Source: Lysobacter arseniciresistens ZS79 | Lineage (GTDB): Bacteria; Pseudomonadota; Gammaproteobacteria; Xanthomonadales; Xanthomonadaceae | Reading direction: 5' to 3' | NCBI RefSeq assembly: GCF_000768335.1 | Contig: NZ_AVPT01000024.1 | Span: 1 to 41,150 of the forward strand | Length of the DNA: 41,150 nucleotides | Shown here: positions 9,444 through 18,913 of the stretch, in pieces | Numbering within the stretch: the stretch's first letter is position 1 | How the letters are laid out: each line of letters starts with the position of its first letter | The notes under the pieces: model-generated | The model's database searches: none | What the model was told of the DNA's origin: nothing | What the model saw: the letters and a program-made list of their open reading frames with translations, nothing else | Translations under genes and position numbers: made by a program

Positions 9444-10370
9444 TCAGTAGCAGTCCGGCCAGTACGGGTTCTGCTCGCCGCTGTCGGGCGGGCGCAACGA
9501 GAACCGCTTGTAGGTCCACTGGTACTGCGCCGGGTCGCGCCGGGCAATGCGCTCGACCGCGGCGTTGAGCGCGGTGGCGCTGGCTTTCGGGTCCGGGTCG
9601 GACACCGCCGCCGGCGCCGGTTCGACGTGCAGCGCGAATGCCGGGCGGTCGCCGTCGCCGTCGATCCGTTCGCACCAGGCCATCAGCACGGTCGCGCCAC
9701 TGCGCGCGGCGAGTCGGCCGAGCAGGGTCATGGTCAGCGCCTCGATGCCGAAGAACGGCGCGAACTCGCCGTCGCCGCGCTTGGGCTGCTGGTCGGGCAG
9801 GATGCCGACCACGCCACCGGCCGCCAGCCGCTTGAACAGCTGCCGCACCCCGGCGCCGTCGGCACGGACCTGGGTGATGCGCCCCGCGTCGTCGTCGGCG
9901 CGGACCCGGTTGAGGAAGGCCTCGCCGACCGCGGACTCCGGCGGCGCGTAGAGGATCGCCAGCGGCGTGCGCGAGGCCAGCCACTGGTTCAGCAGCTCCC
10001 AGTTGCCGAAGTGCGGCGCCGCGACGATCACCCCGCGGCCGGCGGCGAGCGCGGCATCGAGGTGCTCGACCCCGTGCGCCTCGCGGATCAGCGCGAGGTT
10101 GTCGGCGTGCGGGCGGGTCCACAGCCGCAGGGTTTCGAACACCTGCAGCACGGTGCTGTGCATCACCTCGCGCCGCAGCAGCCCGTGCTGCACGGCCGGC
10201 GCGTCGGGTTGCACCAGTTCCAGGTTGCGAAGGGCGATCCGCGACTCGCGGCTGGCGCGCCCGATCGCCAGGTCCGCCAGCCGGCGCGACAGCCCGGCCA
10301 GCCAGCGCCACGGCAGGCGGGCGACGAGTGCGGCGAGCAGGTACAGCAGGAAGGCGGCGAAGCGGGTCAT
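9444..10370 (-). CDS. Lipid A biosynthesis acyltransferase (LpxL/HtrB family)
   Basis: A 308-residue inner-membrane acyltransferase with an N-terminal hydrophobic helix (about residues 4-20). The catalytic HX4E motif is HFGNWE (His120, Glu125). PDQQPKRG and FFG further along are typical of the family. It transfers a secondary acyl chain from acyl-ACP to the Kdo-lipid A precursor. Whether it is the LpxL or LpxM type cannot be told. A TACACT box ends 6 nt before the ATG and no Shine-Dalgarno sequence is seen, suggesting a leaderless message. It lies 80 bp upstream of the PH-domain pair on the same strand and near the glycan genes, consistent with an envelope neighbourhood. Confidence 0.92.
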   Translation of the reverse strand: MTRFAAFLLYLLAALVARLPWRWLAGLSRRLADLAIGRASRESRIALRNLELVQPDAPAVQHGLLRREVMHSTVLQVFETLRLWTRPHADNLALIREAHGVEHLDAALAAGRGVIVAAPHFGNWELLNQWLASRTPLAILYAPPESAVGEAFLNRVRADDDAGRITQVRADGAGVRQLFKRLAAGGVVGILPDQQPKRGDGEFAPFFGIEALTMTLLGRLAARSGATVLMAWCERIDGDGDRPAFALHVEPAPAAVSDPDPKASATALNAAVERIARRDPAQYQWTYKRFSLRPPDSGEQNPYWPDCY

Positions 10371-10376
10371 CGCGGC

Positions 10377-10398
10377 AGTGTAGCGATGGCACGCGTGC
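10377..10398 (-). promoter_or_regulatory. Putative lpxL-type promoter -10 with adjacent dyad
   Basis: Minus-strand TACACT (10382-10377) ends 6 nt before the ATG at 10370. Six nt upstream of it lies the perfect 10-bp palindrome GCACGCGTGC (10389-10398), in the place of the promoter spacer. A binding protein there could block RNA polymerase. Both calls are visual only. Confidence 0.35.
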
Positions 10399-10511
10399 GG
10401 TCGGGCGGTCGGCGGCGCGGTCCGGCCATCGCGTCGCGTCGCGTCCGCTGCGGCGCTGGCATCGGCCGCCCACGCCGACTAGGCTGCCGGGCGTCCCGCC
10501 AGGAGCCACCG

Positions 10512-10952
10512 ATGCTCGCCCTGATCCAGCGCGTCACCGAAGCCAGCGTCCGCATCGACGGCGACACCGTCGGTGCGATCGGCCCCGGCCTGCTGGCGCT
10601 GGTCGGCATCGAGCCCGGCGACGGCGAGGCCCAGGTCGCGCGGATGGCCCAGCGCCTGCTCGGCTACCGGGTGTTCGCCGACGCCGGCGGGCGCATGAAC
10701 CTCGGCCTGGCCGACACCGGCGGCGGCCTGCTGCTGGTCAGCCAGTTCACCCTCGCCGCCGACACCGCCAGCGGCATGCGGCCGGGCTTCAGCACCGCCG
10801 CGGCGCCGGCCGAGGCTGAACCGGTGTTCAACCAGTTGCTGCGAACATGCCGGCAAAAACACGTTGGAGGGGTGGAAACCGGCCGCTTCGGCGCCCACAT
10901 GGTGATCAGCCTGGTCAACGACGGCCCGGTGACCTTCCTGCTGCGCGCCTGA
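10512..10952 (+). CDS. dtd: D-aminoacyl-tRNA deacylase
   Basis: A 146-residue proofreading enzyme that hydrolyses D-aminoacyl-tRNA (and Gly-tRNA-Ala). The two signature motifs are present: SQFT (77-80) and NDGPVTF (136-142), whose Gly-Pro pair forms the chirality-selective pocket. The start is supported by an AGGAG Shine-Dalgarno sequence 6 nt upstream. The gene stands alone between a divergent acyltransferase and rpoD, and ends 88 bp before the rpoD start. Confidence 0.95.
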   Translation: MLALIQRVTEASVRIDGDTVGAIGPGLLALVGIEPGDGEAQVARMAQRLLGYRVFADAGGRMNLGLADTGGGLLLVSQFTLAADTASGMRPGFSTAAAPAEAEPVFNQLLRTCRQKHVGGVETGRFGAHMVISLVNDGPVTFLLRA

Positions 10953-10961
10953 GCCCTCCGA

Positions 10962-10974
10962 GCCTGTTTCAGGC
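10962..10974 (+). other. Small hairpin after dtd
   Basis: GCCTG-TTT-CAGGC forms a 5-bp stem, flanked by CCCT and AGGG that could extend it imperfectly. There is no clear T-tract. It may end dtd transcription weakly or sit in the upstream part of the rpoD promoter. Confidence 0.3.
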
Positions 10975-10990
10975 AGGGGGGCGGGGCCGC

Positions 10991-10999
10991 TGGTATAAT
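10991..10999 (+). promoter_or_regulatory. Extended -10 promoter of rpoD
   Basis: TGGTATAAT contains a consensus TATAAT (10994-10999) with the TG extension one base upstream. It lies 41 bp before the rpoD ATG. No good -35 hexamer is at the right distance, which fits an extended -10 promoter. Confidence 0.65.
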
Positions 11000-11040
11000 A
11001 GAAGGTTCCTTTCCCCCCAATAACGTGGTGGCGCAGCCGT

Positions 11041-12924
<1,884 letters not shown>

Positions 12925-12945
12925 TCCGCGATCGTCGGCACCACG

Positions 12946-12979
12946 CGAAGCCCCGCCCAGCGCGGGGCTTCGTCGTTTT
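12946..12979 (+). terminator. Rho-independent terminator of rpoD
   Basis: An 11-bp perfect GC-rich stem (12946-12956 with 12962-12972, arm CGAAGCCCCGC) with a 5-nt loop is followed by TCGTTTT. It lies 21 bp after the rpoD stop. Confidence 0.9.
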
Positions 12980-12985
12980 CGGGGC

Positions 12986-12991
12986 TACAAT
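12986..12991 (+). promoter_or_regulatory. Putative -10 box of the tRNA/tsaD unit
   Basis: TACAAT lies 14 bp before the tRNA 5' end, just after the rpoD terminator, and is followed by a GC-rich discriminator as in stable-RNA promoters. No clear -35 hexamer is seen. Confidence 0.4.
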
Positions 12992-13005
12992 CGCCTCCCG
13001 CTTGC

Positions 13006-13078
13006 GGGCCTATAGCTCAATGGTCAGAGCAGAGGACTCATAATCCTTTGGTTCCAGGTTCGAGTCCTGGTGGGCCCA
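13006..13078 (+). tRNA. tRNA with CAT anticodon, most likely tRNA-Ile2 (lysidine type)
   Basis: A complete cloverleaf is readable: acceptor GGGCCTA pairs with TGGGCCC, D-arm GCTC/GAGC, anticodon stem GAGGA/TCCTT with loop CTCATAA, T-arm with GGTTCGAGTCC, and discriminator A at 13078. The CAT anticodon fits either elongator Met or the Ile2 species that reads AUA after TilS changes C34 to lysidine. Ile2 is favoured because the D-loop is one base shorter than in elongator Met. Position also favours it: in E. coli the Ile2 gene ileX also follows rpoD closely. The 3' CCA is not encoded. A37 is present, so it is an expected t6A substrate. It is followed after 10 nt by tsaD. Confidence 0.88.
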
Positions 13079-13088
13079 TATCCACTGC

Positions 13089-14117
13089 ATGAAAGTCCTC
13101 GGTATCGAAACCAGTTGCGACGAGACCGGCGTTGCCGTGTACGACACGGAGGCCGGCCTGCGCGCCCATGCGCTGTACAGCCAGGTCGCGCTGCACGCCG
13201 AGTACGGCGGGGTGGTGCCGGAGCTGGCCAGCCGCGACCATGTACGCAAGCTGCTGCCGTTGATCCGGCAGACCCTGGCCGAGTCGGGGATGGCGGTCGA
13301 TGAACTCGACGGCGTCGCCTACACCGCCGGCCCCGGCCTGGTCGGCGCGTTGCTGGTCGGCGCCGGGGTCGCGCGCGCGCTGGCGTGGGCGCTGGACGTG
13401 CCGGCGGTCGCGGTGCACCACATGGAGGGCCACCTGCTGGCGCCGCTGATGGAAGGCGACCCGCAGGACCGGCCGGCGCCGCCGTTCGTCGCGCTGCTGG
13501 TGTCGGGCGGCCACACCCAGCTGGTCGCGGTCGACGCGATCGGCCGCTACCGCCTGCTCGGCGAGACGCTCGACGACGCTGCCGGCGAGGCCTTCGACAA
13601 GACCGCCAAGCTGATGGGGCTGCCGTACCCGGGCGGGCCGCAGCTGGCGGCGCTGGCCGTGGAGGGCAGGGCGGGCGCGTTCAGGTTCCCGCGGCCGATG
13701 ACCAACCGGCCGGGGCTCGACTTCAGTTTCAGCGGCCTCAAGACGCAGGTGCTGCTGGCCTGGCGCGACAGTGACCGGTCCGACGCGACCCGTGCCGACA
13801 TCGCCCGCGCGTTCGAGGACGCGGTGGTCGACACCCTGGCGATCAAGTGCGAGCGAGCGCTGGACGAAGCCGGCTGCGACACCCTGGTGGTCGCCGGCGG
13901 GGTCGGCGCCAACGCGCGGCTGCGCGAGAAGCTGCACACGATGGCGGCGGCGCGCGGCGGCCGGGTGTGCTTCCCGCGGCCGGCGTTCTGCACCGACAAC
14001 GGCGCGATGATCGCGTTCGCCGGTGCGCTGCGGCTGCAGGCGGGGCAACACGAGGACGCGTCGGTGAAGGTCACGCCGCGCTGGGACATGGAAACCCTGC
14101 CGGCGGTCGGAGGCTGA
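13089..14117 (+). CDS. tsaD: tRNA N6-threonylcarbamoyladenosine (t6A37) synthase subunit TsaD
   Basis: A 342-residue ASKHA-fold protein that, with TsaB and TsaE, transfers threonylcarbamoyl to A37 of tRNAs reading ANN codons. The N-terminus [19 protein letters not shown] is characteristic. The metal-binding HMEGH motif places His111 and His115. A conserved [15 protein letters not shown] segment follows near residue 265. The gene starts 10 nt after the tRNA and has no Shine-Dalgarno sequence, so its message probably arises by processing of a tRNA-mRNA precursor. It is followed by folB 2 nt after its stop. Confidence 0.97.
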   Translation: MKVLGIETSCDETGVAVYDTEAGLRAHALYSQVALHAEYGGVVPELASRDHVRKLLPLIRQTLAESGMAVDELDGVAYTAGPGLVGALLVGAGVARALAWALDVPAVAVHHMEGHLLAPLMEGDPQDRPAPPFVALLVSGGHTQLVAVDAIGRYRLLGETLDDAAGEAFDKTAKLMGLPYPGGPQLAALAVEGRAGAFRFPRPMTNRPGLDFSFSGLKTQVLLAWRDSDRSDATRADIARAFEDAVVDTLAIKCERALDEAGCDTLVVAGGVGANARLREKLHTMAAARGGRVCFPRPAFCTDNGAMIAFAGALRLQAGQHEDASVKVTPRWDMETLPAVGG

Positions 14118-14119
14118 GC

Positions 14120-14485
14120 ATGGACAAGGTATTCATCGAGGGCCTCGAGATCGAGGCGCTGATCGGTATCTACGACTGGGAGCGGCGCATCCGCCAGCCG
14201 CTGGTGTTCGACATCGAGATGGCGTTCGACAACCGCGTGCCTGCGGCGACCGACGCGATCGGCGACACGCTCAACTACAAGGCGGTCAGCAAGCGGGTGA
14301 TCCAGGTCGTGTCGGAGTCCGACTACGGGCTGGTGGAGACGTTGGCGGAGAAGGTCGCTGCGGTCATCCTCGACGAGTTCGGCGTGCGCCACGTGAGGCT
14401 GCGGCTGAGCAAGCCCGGTGCGGTGCGCGGCGCGCGTTCGGTCGGGGTGATCATCGAGCGCCCGGCCGCTACCCTTGCCGGATGA
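14120..14485 (+). CDS. folB: Dihydroneopterin aldolase
   Basis: A 121-residue enzyme of folate synthesis that cleaves 7,8-dihydroneopterin to 6-hydroxymethyl-dihydropterin and glycolaldehyde. The catalytic residues expected in the family are visible: Glu21 in YDWERR and Lys98 in SKPGAVRG. Length is typical. The GGAGG at the end of tsaD serves as ribosome site, so tsaD and folB are coupled. Its stop overlaps the start of the mechanosensitive channel gene by 4 nt. The next step in the pathway, folK, is encoded one gene further on. Confidence 0.95.
   Translation: MDKVFIEGLEIEALIGIYDWERRIRQPLVFDIEMAFDNRVPAATDAIGDTLNYKAVSKRVIQVVSESDYGLVETLAEKVAAVILDEFGVRHVRLRLSKPGAVRGARSVGVIIERPAATLAG
14470..14475 (+). 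promoter_or_regulatory. Putative internal -10 box of a leaderless promoter
   Basis: TACCCT in the last codons of folB ends 6 nt before the ATG of the channel gene. It matches the same TANNNT-N6-ATG layout seen elsewhere in the window. It is a weak hexamer on its own. Confidence 0.25.
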
Positions 14486-15795
14486 TTGATCCCGCAAGCC
14501 ACGAACTCCTCGCCCCGGTTTCCGGATTTCCCTACGCCCGCCCCGTGCTGGGGCTGCTCGCGCTGCTGCTGGTCGCGTGGCTCGCCAACTGGCTGACCCG
14601 GCGGGTCCTGCTGCAGGTGGTGACGCGCGTCGCCGCCGCCTCGCCGATGCACTGGGACGATGCGCTGATGGGCCGCAGGGTGCTGGCCAAGCTGGCCCAC
14701 ATCGTCCCCGCACTGATCATCGCGACCGGCATCCCGCTGGTGCCGGAGCTGCACCCGGGGGTGGTCGCGGTGGTGCGCAACGTCGCGCTGGCGTTCGTCG
14801 CGCTGATCGTCGCGCAGGCGCTGAGCCGGCTGCTCGACGCGGTCAACGACCTCTACGTCGGCCACAGCCCGCGCGCGCACGAGCGGCCGATCAAGGGCTA
14901 CCTGCAGGTGGTCAAGATCGTGCTGTTCGTGCTGGCCGCGGTGATCATGATCGCGACCCTGATCGAGCGTTCGCCGCTGCTGCTGCTATCGGGCTTCGGT
15001 GCGATGAGCGCGGTGCTGCTGCTGGTGTTCAAGGACAGCATCCTGTCGCTGGTGGCGAGCGTGCAGCTGGCCGGCAACGACATGCTGCGGGTGGGCGACT
15101 GGATCGAGATGCCGTCGCAGAACGCCGACGGCGACGTCATCGACATGGCGCTCAACACGGTCAAGGTGCAGAACTGGGACAAGACCATCACCACCGTCCC
15201 GACCTACAAGCTGATCAGCGAAAGCTTCAAGAACTGGCGCGGCATGCAGGAGTCGGGCGGGCGGCGGATCAAGCGCTCGCTGCTGATCGACCAGAACTCG
15301 ATCCGCTTCCTCGAGCCGGCCGAACGCGACCGCCTGTGCCGGATCGCCCTGATCGACGAGTACCTGGAGCACAAGCGCGGCGAGCTGGAGGAGTACAACC
15401 AGTCGCTGCTGGCCGGCGGCAAGGATCCGGTCAACACGCGCCGGGTCACCAACATCGGCACCTTCCGCGCCTACGTCGACCAGTACCTGCGCGCGCACCC
15501 GGGCATCAACCAGGACATGACCCTGATGGTGCGCCAGCTGGCGCCCGGTCCGACCGGACTGCCGCTGGAGCTGTACTGCTTCACCGCCAGCGTGTCGTGG
15601 GTGCCGTACGAGAACACCCAGTCCGACATCTTCGACCACCTGATCGCGATGCTGCCGGAGTTCGGCCTGCGGCTGTACCAGGCGCCCGGCGGCGCCGACG
15701 TGGCCGGCGCGCTGGAGAAGCTGGGCGCAGGTTCCTCCGGCGAGGCCGCGAAGGGTGACAATGGCGCCACCGCGCCGGCCGGCGCGGACCACTGA
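14482..15795 (+). CDS. Mechanosensitive ion channel, MscS/YbdG family
   Basis: A 437-residue inner-membrane channel that opens under osmotic down-shock. Five hydrophobic segments occupy about residues 20-40, 70-90, 95-115, 140-160 and 165-190. The last contains the Gly/Ala-rich pore helix (LLLSGFGAMSAVLLLVFKDSILSLVAS). The MscS beta domain follows (VGDWIEMPSQNADGDVIDMALNTVKVQNWDKTITTVPTYKL). The long soluble C-terminus is of the YbdG (MscM) type rather than MscS proper. The start overlaps the folB stop (ATGATT). Why a channel should lie between two folate genes is not apparent from sequence. Confidence 0.93.
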   Translation: MIDPASHELLAPVSGFPYARPVLGLLALLLVAWLANWLTRRVLLQVVTRVAAASPMHWDDALMGRRVLAKLAHIVPALIIATGIPLVPELHPGVVAVVRNVALAFVALIVAQALSRLLDAVNDLYVGHSPRAHERPIKGYLQVVKIVLFVLAAVIMIATLIERSPLLLLSGFGAMSAVLLLVFKDSILSLVASVQLAGNDMLRVGDWIEMPSQNADGDVIDMALNTVKVQNWDKTITTVPTYKLISESFKNWRGMQESGGRRIKRSLLIDQNSIRFLEPAERDRLCRIALIDEYLEHKRGELEEYNQSLLAGGKDPVNTRRVTNIGTFRAYVDQYLRAHPGINQDMTLMVRQLAPGPTGLPLELYCFTASVSWVPYENTQSDIFDHLIAMLPEFGLRLYQAPGGADVAGALEKLGAGSSGEAAKGDNGATAPAGADH

Positions 15796-15816
15796 CCGAC
15801 CACCGCAGAACCCCCG

Positions 15817-16299
15817 ATGAGCCGCGCCTACCTCAGCCTCGGCAGCAACCTCGACCCGGTCCTCCACCTGCGCGGCGCGATCGACGCACTGCACCGGCGC
15901 TTCGGCACCGTGGTGCTGTCGCCGGTCTACCGAACCCGCGCGGTCGGCTTCGACGGTGGCGACTTCCTCAACGCCGCCGCGGTGATCGAGACCGATCTGG
16001 AGCCGCTGGCGCTCAACGACTGGCTGCACGCGCTCGAGGACACCCACGGCCGGGACCGCAGCGGGCCGCGCTTCGGCGACCGCACGCTCGACATCGACGT
16101 GGTGCTGTTCGACGACCTCGTGCTGAGCGGTCCCGGCAACCTGCGCATTCCGCGGCCGGAACTGCAGCACGCCTTCGTGCTGCGACCGCTGGCCGACATC
16201 GCGCCCGACGTGGCGGTGCCCGGCGACGGCCGCACGCTGGCGGCGCTGTGGGCGGCACACCCGGACCGCGACGAGCAGCTGGAGATCGTGCGGCTCTGA
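15817..16299 (+). CDS. folK: 6-hydroxymethyl-7,8-dihydropterin pyrophosphokinase
   Basis: A 160-residue enzyme that transfers pyrophosphate from ATP to 6-hydroxymethyl-dihydropterin, the step after FolB. The N-terminus MSRAYLSLGSNLDP and the magnesium-binding RTLDIDV segment (Asp92 and Asp94) are diagnostic. IPRPELQHAFVLRPL follows as expected. Length is normal. It ends 10 bp from the convergent pteridine reductase gene. Confidence 0.96.
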   Translation: MSRAYLSLGSNLDPVLHLRGAIDALHRRFGTVVLSPVYRTRAVGFDGGDFLNAAAVIETDLEPLALNDWLHALEDTHGRDRSGPRFGDRTLDIDVVLFDDLVLSGPGNLRIPRPELQHAFVLRPLADIAPDVAVPGDGRTLAALWAAHPDRDEQLEIVRL

Positions 16300-16309
16300 G
16301 CCGCGGCGC

Positions 16310-17044
16310 TCAGCCGGCCAGCATCCGGCCGCCGTCGAGGTGCAGCACCTGGCCGGTGCTGTAGGTCGCGTCCTGCAGCAGCCAGCGCACCGCCTCGGCG
16401 ACTTCCTCCGGCGTGCCGGTGCGGCCCAGCGGGGTGCGCTCCAGCATCGCCGTGCGCGACTCGTCCTCGCCGCCGCCCTCCGGCCACAGGATCGCGCCGG
16501 GCGACACCGCGTTGACCCGCACCGCCGGCGCCAGCTCGATCGCCAGCGAGCGCGTCATCGCCAGCAGCGCGGCCTTGGCCATGCAGTAGACGGTGTGCCC
16601 GGCCAGCGGCCGCTCGGCGTAGATGTCGACCAGGTTGACGATCGCGCCGCGGGTGGCCGCGAGGTGCGGCGCGGCGGCCTGGGCGAGGAAGAACGGCGCG
16701 CGCGCGTTGGTCGCCATCAGCGCGTCCCACTGCGCCGGCGTGGTGGTGCCGACCGGGGTCGGCTCGAAGCCGGAGGCGTTGTTGACCAGCGCGTCGAGCC
16801 GGCCGAAGCGGCCGAACGCCTGCGCCACCAGTTCGGGCAGCCGGTCGAACGCGGCGAGGTCGGCCTGCAGCACGCAGGTGCTGGCGGGGCGCCGGGCCTC
16901 CAGTTCGCGCGCGAGTGCGTCGGCCTCGCCGCGCGAGCGGTGGCAATGCAGCGCGACGTCGTAGCCGGCCGCGTGCAGCGTCCGCGCGATCGCCGCGCCG
17001 ATGCGGCGCGCGCTGCCGGTGACCAGGGCGACCGGGTGCTCCAT
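16310..17044 (-). CDS. Pteridine reductase, short-chain dehydrogenase (PTR1/FolM-like)
   Basis: A 244-residue NADPH-dependent SDR enzyme. The cofactor motif is TGSARRIG (9-16), the TGxxxRxG form seen in PTR1 rather than TGxxxGxG. NNAS lies at 88-91. The active site is Asp140 (in NLVD), Tyr153 and Lys157; Asp replaces the usual SDR Ser, as in PTR1. It should reduce dihydropterins or dihydrofolate to tetrahydro forms. The ATG at 17044 is chosen because a GGAG sits 7 nt upstream; another ATG at 17056 is possible. It is convergent with folK, extending the pterin neighbourhood. Confidence 0.9.
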   Translation of the reverse strand: MEHPVALVTGSARRIGAAIARTLHAAGYDVALHCHRSRGEADALARELEARRPASTCVLQADLAAFDRLPELVAQAFGRFGRLDALVNNASGFEPTPVGTTTPAQWDALMATNARAPFFLAQAAAPHLAATRGAIVNLVDIYAERPLAGHTVYCMAKAALLAMTRSLAIELAPAVRVNAVSPGAILWPEGGGEDESRTAMLERTPLGRTGTPEEVAEAVRWLLQDATYSTGQVLHLDGGRMLAG

Positions 17045-17144
17045 CGTGTTCTCCATGCGACGTGGCGACGGCCGCGCGACGTCCCTTCGCGGGGCGCCCG
17101 CGGCCGAACCGTTATCCTGCGCGACTGCCCCAGCGGATGCCACC

Positions 17145-18350
17145 GTGACCGACTTCCAGCTCCCCGTGCCCGATGCCGACGCCGCCGCCCACAGCGCGCG
17201 GCTGGCGGCGCTGATCCGCGACCGGATCGACGAAGCCGACGGCCACGCGATCCCGTTCTCGCGCTTCATGGAGCTGGCGCTGTACGCGCCCGGCCTGGGC
17301 TACTACAGCGCCGGCGCGAGCAAGTTCGGTGCCGAGGGCGACTTCGTCACCGCGCCCGAGCTCGGCCCGGTGTTCGCCGCCTGCGTCGCCGAGAGCCTGG
17401 CGCCGGTGCTGCAGCAGCTTGGCCCGCAGTCGCGCGTGCTGGAGCTGGGCGGCGGTACCGGCGCGTTCGCCGAGGTCGCGCTCAAGCGGCTGCTGGAACT
17501 CGACGCGCTGCCCGACCGCTACGCGATCCTCGAACCCAGCGCGCAGCTGCGCGAGCGCCAGCGCGAACGGCTGCAGCAGCGCCTGATCCCGCCGGTGTTC
17601 GAACTGGTCGAATGGCTCGACCGGCCGTTCGACGACGAGTGGAACGGGGTGCTGTTCGCCAACGAGGTGATCGACGCGCTGCCGACGCCGCGCTTCGCGA
17701 TCGAGGGCGGTGGCGGCGGCGAGGCCGGCGAGGTCTACGAGGAGTACGTCGCGCTGGAGGACGGCGTGCCGGTGCGCGTGCTGCGCCCGGCCGACGCGTT
17801 CCTGGCCAACGCCGTGCGCCACATCGAGCGGCGGCTGGAGCGGCGCCTGCCGGCCGGCTACCGCAGCGAGGTGCTGCCGCAGCTGCCGTACTGGGTACAG
17901 GCGGTCGCCGGCGGCATGCAGCGCGGCGCGATGCTGTTCGTCGACTACGGCTACCCGCGCGGCGAGTACTACCAGCCCGAGCGCGACGACGGCACCCTGC
18001 GCGCCTACTACCGCCACCGCATGCACGCCGACCCGCTGCTGTGGCCGGGGCTGCAGGACATCACCGCGTCGGTCGACTTCACCGCGCTGGCCGAAGCTGG
18101 CGTCGGTGCCGGCTTCGACTTCGCCGGCTACTGCAGCCAGGCCAGCTTCCTGCTCGGCAACGGCCTGGCCGGCGTACTGCAGCGGATCGAACAGATCGAC
18201 GACGAGACCGAGCGCCATCGCCGCACCAGCGAGGTCAAGCGGTTGACCCTGCCGACCGAGATGGGTGAGCGCTTCCAGGTGATGGGCTTCGAGAAGGACG
18301 TCGAGTTCGGTGCCGCGTTCCTCGTCGGCGACCTGAGCTTCCGGCTGTGA
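17145..18350 (+). CDS. SAM-dependent methyltransferase, MidA/NDUFAF7 family
   Basis: A 401-residue protein of COG1565. N-terminal GHAIPFSRFMELALYAPGLGYYSAG is the family's signature opening. FVTAPELGPVFA and the SAM-binding LELGGGTGAFAE (about residues 100-111) follow, with LFANEVIDALP near 175. Mitochondrial NDUFAF7 methylates an arginine of a complex I subunit; the bacterial substrate is not established. Translation starts at a GTG (17145), as no suitable ATG fits the conserved N-terminus. The end overlaps the next GTG start by 4 nt. Confidence 0.9.
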   Translation: MTDFQLPVPDADAAAHSARLAALIRDRIDEADGHAIPFSRFMELALYAPGLGYYSAGASKFGAEGDFVTAPELGPVFAACVAESLAPVLQQLGPQSRVLELGGGTGAFAEVALKRLLELDALPDRYAILEPSAQLRERQRERLQQRLIPPVFELVEWLDRPFDDEWNGVLFANEVIDALPTPRFAIEGGGGGEAGEVYEEYVALEDGVPVRVLRPADAFLANAVRHIERRLERRLPAGYRSEVLPQLPYWVQAVAGGMQRGAMLFVDYGYPRGEYYQPERDDGTLRAYYRHRMHADPLLWPGLQDITASVDFTALAEAGVGAGFDFAGYCSQASFLLGNGLAGVLQRIEQIDDETERHRRTSEVKRLTLPTEMGERFQVMGFEKDVEFGAAFLVGDLSFRL

Positions 18351-18772
18351 GTTCACAGGCGCCGCCGCGCGCGCTGCGCGCGTTCCGGCGGCCGTGGCTG
18401 TGGATCGGCCTGTGGGTCGCGCTGTTCGCGCTGGTTGCGCTCGGCTCGCTGTGGAACGCCGACGCGCTGCCGGCTCCGTCGTTCGAAGGCATCGACAAGG
18501 TCCAGCACTTCATCGGCTACGCGGTGCTGTCGGCGTGGGCGGTGATGCTGTTCGCGCGGATGCGGGCGCAGGCGCTGGCAGCGCTGGTGGTGATCGCCTT
18601 CGGCATCGCGACCGAAGTGGCGCAGGGCGTGCTGACCACCGACCGCAGCGCCGACAGTGCCGACGCGATGGCCAACGCACTGGGTGCGCTGGCCGGGCTG
18701 CTGTTGTCGCCGACGCCCTTGGCCGGCACGTTGCAGAGGCTGGATGCGCGCTGGAGCCGCAAGCCCGGCTGA
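18347..18772 (+). CDS. VanZ-like family membrane protein
   Basis: A 141-residue protein starting at GTG 18347, overlapping the methyltransferase stop (GTGA). Transmembrane segments lie at about residues 17-37, 55-70, 75-95 and 107-122. Between them are the conserved IDKVQHFIGYAVLS and acidic DSADAMANALGALAG segments of VanZ-like proteins. In vancomycin-resistant enterococci VanZ gives low-level teicoplanin resistance, but most chromosomal relatives have no known role, and nothing here links it to resistance. Confidence 0.85.
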   Translation: MSSQAPPRALRAFRRPWLWIGLWVALFALVALGSLWNADALPAPSFEGIDKVQHFIGYAVLSAWAVMLFARMRAQALAALVVIAFGIATEVAQGVLTTDRSADSADAMANALGALAGLLLSPTPLAGTLQRLDARWSRKPG

Positions 18773-18788
18773 GCCGTATCCGGGCGCC

Positions 18789-18801
18789 GTTTCCGTGAAA
18801 C
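18789..18801. other. Small dyad upstream of the first TonB-dependent receptor
   Basis: GTTTC-CGT-GAAAC is a perfect 5-bp inverted repeat 16 bp after the VanZ-like stop. It may be a weak hairpin or an operator half-site pair for the receptor gene 113 bp downstream. No T-tract follows. Confidence 0.25.
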
Positions 18802-18913
18802 ACGTCGCGCTTTGACGGCCGCGCATCGCCGTGGAGCCGGTTGCGCGTGGCCGGCGGATGGGGGAGTCTGCCCGACGACAGGGGATGTCCATAACAACGG
18901 AAAGGAAACCGAT

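Noticed and set aside
10430-10450. Short GCGTC tandem repeats upstream of dtd
   Set aside because: Three copies of a 5-mer in GC-rich DNA are likely to arise by chance, and no function is suggested.
13006-13078. Calling the tRNA an initiator Met tRNA
   Set aside because: The acceptor G1-C72 pair is matched, whereas initiator tRNA has a mismatch there, and the anticodon stem lacks the three consecutive G-C pairs.
18347-18772. VanZ-like protein as an antibiotic-resistance gene
   Set aside because: Chromosomal VanZ-like proteins are widespread, and no vanA-type genes are nearby.
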